64,000 nt of DNA from DASXRC01 sp036506795. Its GTDB lineage: Bacteria; Actinomycetota; Actinomycetes; Mycobacteriales; Micromonosporaceae. The stretch lies in the NCBI GenBank assembly GCA_036506795.1, contig DASXRC010000037.1, forward strand, positions 1 through 64,000, read 5' to 3'. Position 1 is the stretch's first letter; each line of letters starts with the position of its first letter. Positions 62,036 to 64,000 of the stretch are shown here, piece by piece. The translations under genes were made by a program, and so were the position numbers. The notes under the pieces were generated by a model. It ran no database searches. It had not been told where the DNA came from and was given only the letters and a program-made list of their open reading frames with translations.

Positions 62036-63412
62036 TCATCCGTTGGACGTCAGGACCTGGTTGACCTTGTCCTCGGCCTTCTTGAGCTGTGCGCCGATGT
62101 CCGCCTTCGGGTCGGTCAGGACCGCCGACATCGCGCCGTCGAGGACCGCGTAGATGGCCTGGGCCTGCGGCGGCTCGAACTTGATCGGGACCGGGTTGTT
62201 CTCGAAGAGCGCGAAGTCGTCAACGTTAATGTTGGCGTTCGCCTTGCGCAGTTCGAGGTCCTGCTTCTGCGCCTCGCTGCCCACGGTGAACAGCTGCGGC
62301 TGCGGCAGGCCGACGGGCTGGTTCTCGGGCTTGGCGCGCACGTAGTCGAACTGGCCCTTGCCGGGCGTCAGCTTCTCGTACGCGAGCCACATCAGGCCGG
62401 CCTTGACCTGGTCGGGGGTGAGGCCCTTCTTGAAGAAGTAGCCCTCGCCGCCGCCCAGGGTGGCCTTCGCCGGGCCATCCTGACCAGGCATCGGACCCAT
62501 CGCCCAGTCCTGGTACTTGCCCTGGAACTGGGTCACGATCGCGGTGGTGGTGTCCGGCGCGCCGACGAACATGCCGACCTTGCCGGCCGCCGCGTTGGTG
62601 AGCAGGTCCGGCCACTGCAGCAGCTGCTTGCTGCCCATGCTGTTGTCGCCGTACCGCATGTCCTTGAGGTTTTGCAGCACCTGCTTGCCCATGTCGTTGT
62701 TGAAGTCGGCCTTCTTGCCGTCGGTCGACACCATCTGGCCGCCGTGCGCGTACAGCTCGGCCGTGAAGTGCCAGCCGCCGGTGTTCGCGGCGCTGTAGTC
62801 CGAGTAGCCGGCAATCCCGTTACCGAGCGCCGAGATCTTCTTGGCCGCCGCCCGCACCTCGGCCCAGGTCTTGGGTGGGTTCTTGACGTCCAGGCCGGCC
62901 TGCTGGAACAGGTTCTTGTTGTAGACCAGGCCCATCGAGTAGTTCTTGGTTGGTATGCCCCACACCGCCCCGTTGTCGGAGAAGGCGGCCTTCGCACCCG
63001 CGTCGATGCTGTCCCACGTCGAGATCGTGTCCTTGTTGACGTACCGGGTGATCTCCATCGCCTGCCCAGAGTCGATCACCTGCTGCAGGTCGGTCATGTA
63101 CCCGTAGAAGAGGTCGGTGACGGTCCCACCCTGGAGGCGGGCGGTGAAGTCCGGCGGGTTGTCGCACTGGGCGCCCACCGAGACACTCTTGATGGTGATG
63201 TTGGGGTGCAGCTTCTGGAACGCCACGACGTCGGCGTTCCAGTCCCGCAAAAGCTCGGCCTGAGCCCCGACCGGCTGGCAGTCGACCGTGATCGTAACCC
63301 TGCCGTCTGCTGCTCCCTTGTTGTCATTCTTCGTGGAGCACGCCGCGAGGCTGAGCCCCAGGCCGGCCGCGAGCGCGAACGCCGCGACCTTCCGGTACTG
63401 CGGTGCGGACAT
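62036..63412 (-). CDS. Carbohydrate ABC transporter substrate-binding lipoprotein
   Basis: This 458-residue extracellular solute-binding protein is family 1-like. A lipoprotein signal (AFALAAGLGLSLAAC, lipid cysteine about residue 25) precedes the ligand-binding lobes. GGTVTDLFYGYMTDLQQVID and FNNDMGKQVLQNLKDMRYG are typical. It captures an alpha-glucoside or oligosaccharide for the MalF/G-type permeases and GH13 enzyme. ATG 63412 has a GAAGGGA upstream; a further 33 bp of frame remains open. It is the first gene of the operon. Confidence 0.9.
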   Translation of the reverse strand: MSAPQYRKVAAFALAAGLGLSLAACSTKNDNKGAADGRVTITVDCQPVGAQAELLRDWNADVVAFQKLHPNITIKSVSVGAQCDNPPDFTARLQGGTVTDLFYGYMTDLQQVIDSGQAMEITRYVNKDTISTWDSIDAGAKAAFSDNGAVWGIPTKNYSMGLVYNKNLFQQAGLDVKNPPKTWAEVRAAAKKISALGNGIAGYSDYSAANTGGWHFTAELYAHGGQMVSTDGKKADFNNDMGKQVLQNLKDMRYGDNSMGSKQLLQWPDLLTNAAAGKVGMFVGAPDTTTAIVTQFQGKYQDWAMGPMPGQDGPAKATLGGGEGYFFKKGLTPDQVKAGLMWLAYEKLTPGKGQFDYVRAKPENQPVGLPQPQLFTVGSEAQKQDLELRKANANINVDDFALFENNPVPIKFEPPQAQAIYAVLDGAMSAVLTDPKADIGAQLKKAEDKVNQVLTSNG

Positions 63413-63497
63413 CGGTCCATCCCTTCGGGGGAACGGGCGGTTCATGATCGTACTGACCTGGCCGCGGCGCCCAGCGGATCAGGCCCTGGGTGGAGTC

Positions 63498-63526
63498 ACT
63501 GTAGCGATGACGACTCATCTCAGCAA
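63498..63526 (-). promoter_or_regulatory. Promoter of the alpha-glucoside operon with a dyad in its spacer
   Basis: Read on the minus strand, TTGCTG (63521-63526) and TACAGT (63498-63503) are spaced 17 bp, a good housekeeping promoter 86 bp from the binding-protein start. The spacer contains GATGA-CGAC-TCATC (63506-63519), a perfect 5-bp-arm dyad. A repressor bound there would block RNA polymerase directly. The divergent LacI protein is the natural candidate. Confidence 0.6.
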
Positions 63527-63542
63527 GAGACCGACTGCACTA

Positions 63543-63554
63543 CGCAAAATTGCG
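63543..63554. promoter_or_regulatory. Second dyad between alpha-glucoside operon and LacI gene
   Basis: CGCAA-AA-TTGCG is a 5-bp-arm inverted repeat with a two-base centre, located 16 bp beyond the -35 box of the operon promoter and 119 bp from the LacI start. It could be a regulator site for the LacI gene or an activator site. It is weak by itself. Confidence 0.3.
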
Positions 63555-63673
63555 ACTCACAACTGTTATGAAGGACGGAACAGTCAGCCGGAGCCGCACT
63601 TCTGGGCGATATGGCGGGATGGCGCTGATTCCTTGGCACGACCGATGTCACAGAGCTGTCCTATTCTTGCGCC

Positions 63674-64000
63674 ATGGTGCGCACTTCTACCCGACGACTT
63701 GCCGAGGTAGCCCAGAAGGTCGGGCTCAGCGAGGCCACTGTCAGCCGCGTGCTCAACGGCAAGAGCGGTGTCTCGGACGCCACCCGGGACGCCGTGCTGA
63801 CCGCGCTGGACGTCCTGGGATACGAACGGCCGACGCAACTGCGGGGCGTGCGGGCCCGGCTGATCGGGCTGGTCCTGCCCGAACTGCAAAACCCGATCTT
63901 CCCGGCGCTCGCCGAGGTGGTCGGCGGGGGGCTGGCCCAGCGCGGGCTCACGCCGGTGCTGTGCACCCGCACCGCGGGCGGGCTGTCCGAGTCCGCCTAC
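63674..64000 (+). CDS. LacI family transcriptional regulator, N-terminal part (3' end outside window)
   Basis: The first 109 residues are visible. The helix-turn-helix RLAEVAQKVGLSEATVSRVL is followed by the hinge region to GYERPTQL, then LIGLVLPELQNPIFPALAEVV, the start of the periplasmic-binding-like effector domain. It is divergent from the alpha-glucoside binding-protein gene. TATTCT (63663-63668) lies close to ATG 63674, so the transcript may have a very short leader. It probably represses the AglEFGA-like operon. Confidence 0.85.
   Translation, partial: MVRTSTRRLAEVAQKVGLSEATVSRVLNGKSGVSDATRDAVLTALDVLGYERPTQLRGVRARLIGLVLPELQNPIFPALAEVVGGGLAQRGLTPVLCTRTAGGLSESAY

Noticed and set aside
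1..64000. tRNA, rRNA, CRISPR arrays, insertion sequences, prophage or integrase genes
   Set aside because: None could be recognised by reading; the repeats seen are few, short and intergenic and have no cas, transposase or integrase genes near them.

Overview
The window is about 70% G+C, densely packed with overlapping genes and full of GTG starts. It carries an F420-type (deazaflavin) reductase, a bacterial wax-ester synthase/DGAT domain, a PucR regulator, a LigC-type ligase and a hopanoid operon. Together these point to a soil or plant-associated actinomycete, most likely Micromonosporaceae or a close relative (inference from gene content; no rRNA is present). I see no tRNA, rRNA, CRISPR array, insertion sequence or phage. 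The window begins inside a sugar-binding protein gene and ends inside a LacI-type regulator gene.

Region 1 (1-8456) looks like a cyclitol or sugar catabolism locus. It has a ribose/inositol-type ABC transporter (binding protein end, permease, single-domain ATPase), an IolE-like TIM barrel, an IolG-like dehydrogenase with the expected K/D/H triad, and another TIM-barrel isomerase, all on the plus strand. Facing it are a third TIM-barrel protein and a second Gfo/Idh/MocA oxidoreductase, divergent from a LacI regulator across a TTAAAGCGCTTTAA palindrome. Region 2 (8466-26825) is a chromosomal mixture: a PLP decarboxylase, YciO/Sua5, an APC permease/LysR pair, PspC and DUF1345 proteins, a DMT exporter divergent from a CGNR regulator across an inverted repeat, LigC, a D-Ala-D-Ala carboxypeptidase, a candidate Fe-S ArsR-like regulator, DUF2231, FolE, TetR, an F420 reductase, an L,D-transpeptidase and an aquaporin. 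Two gene remnants (MFS, SDR) and one probable frameshift lie here.

Region 3 (26836-37685) holds a PEBP lipoprotein, a PAS-GGDEF-EAL signalling protein, a DUF574 methyltransferase and an intergenic block of hairpin repeats. It then runs into a Gfo/Idh/MocA protein and a lipid-flavoured set: acyl-CoA synthetase, SDR, DMT protein and a PAP2-WS/DGAT fusion.

Region 4 (37666-49345) is a PucR-type regulator divergent from an eight-gene, almost entirely overlapping hopanoid operon: hpnC, hpnD, hpnE, polyprenyl synthase, shc, a fusion of a hopanoid-type nucleoside phosphorylase to IspH, hpnH and dxs. It couples MEP-pathway precursor supply to squalene synthesis, cyclisation and C35 side-chain addition. 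ispG and an hpnO-type aminotransferase are not present here.

Region 5 (49355-64000) has a CtpE-like P-type ATPase, NAD kinase, an acyltransferase-3 membrane protein, a secreted metallophosphoesterase, an unrecognised lipoprotein, a class II glutamine amidotransferase, glutamate decarboxylase and an AglEFGA-like alpha-glucoside operon (binding protein, two permeases, GH13 glucosidase). That operon is divergent from the LacI regulator at the right edge. The promoter of the agl-like operon is visible, with a dyad exactly in its spacer. The best candidates for new biology are the phosphorylase-IspH fusion, the PAP2-WS/DGAT fusion, the dispersed hairpin repeat pair and the CGNR/DMT divergon.
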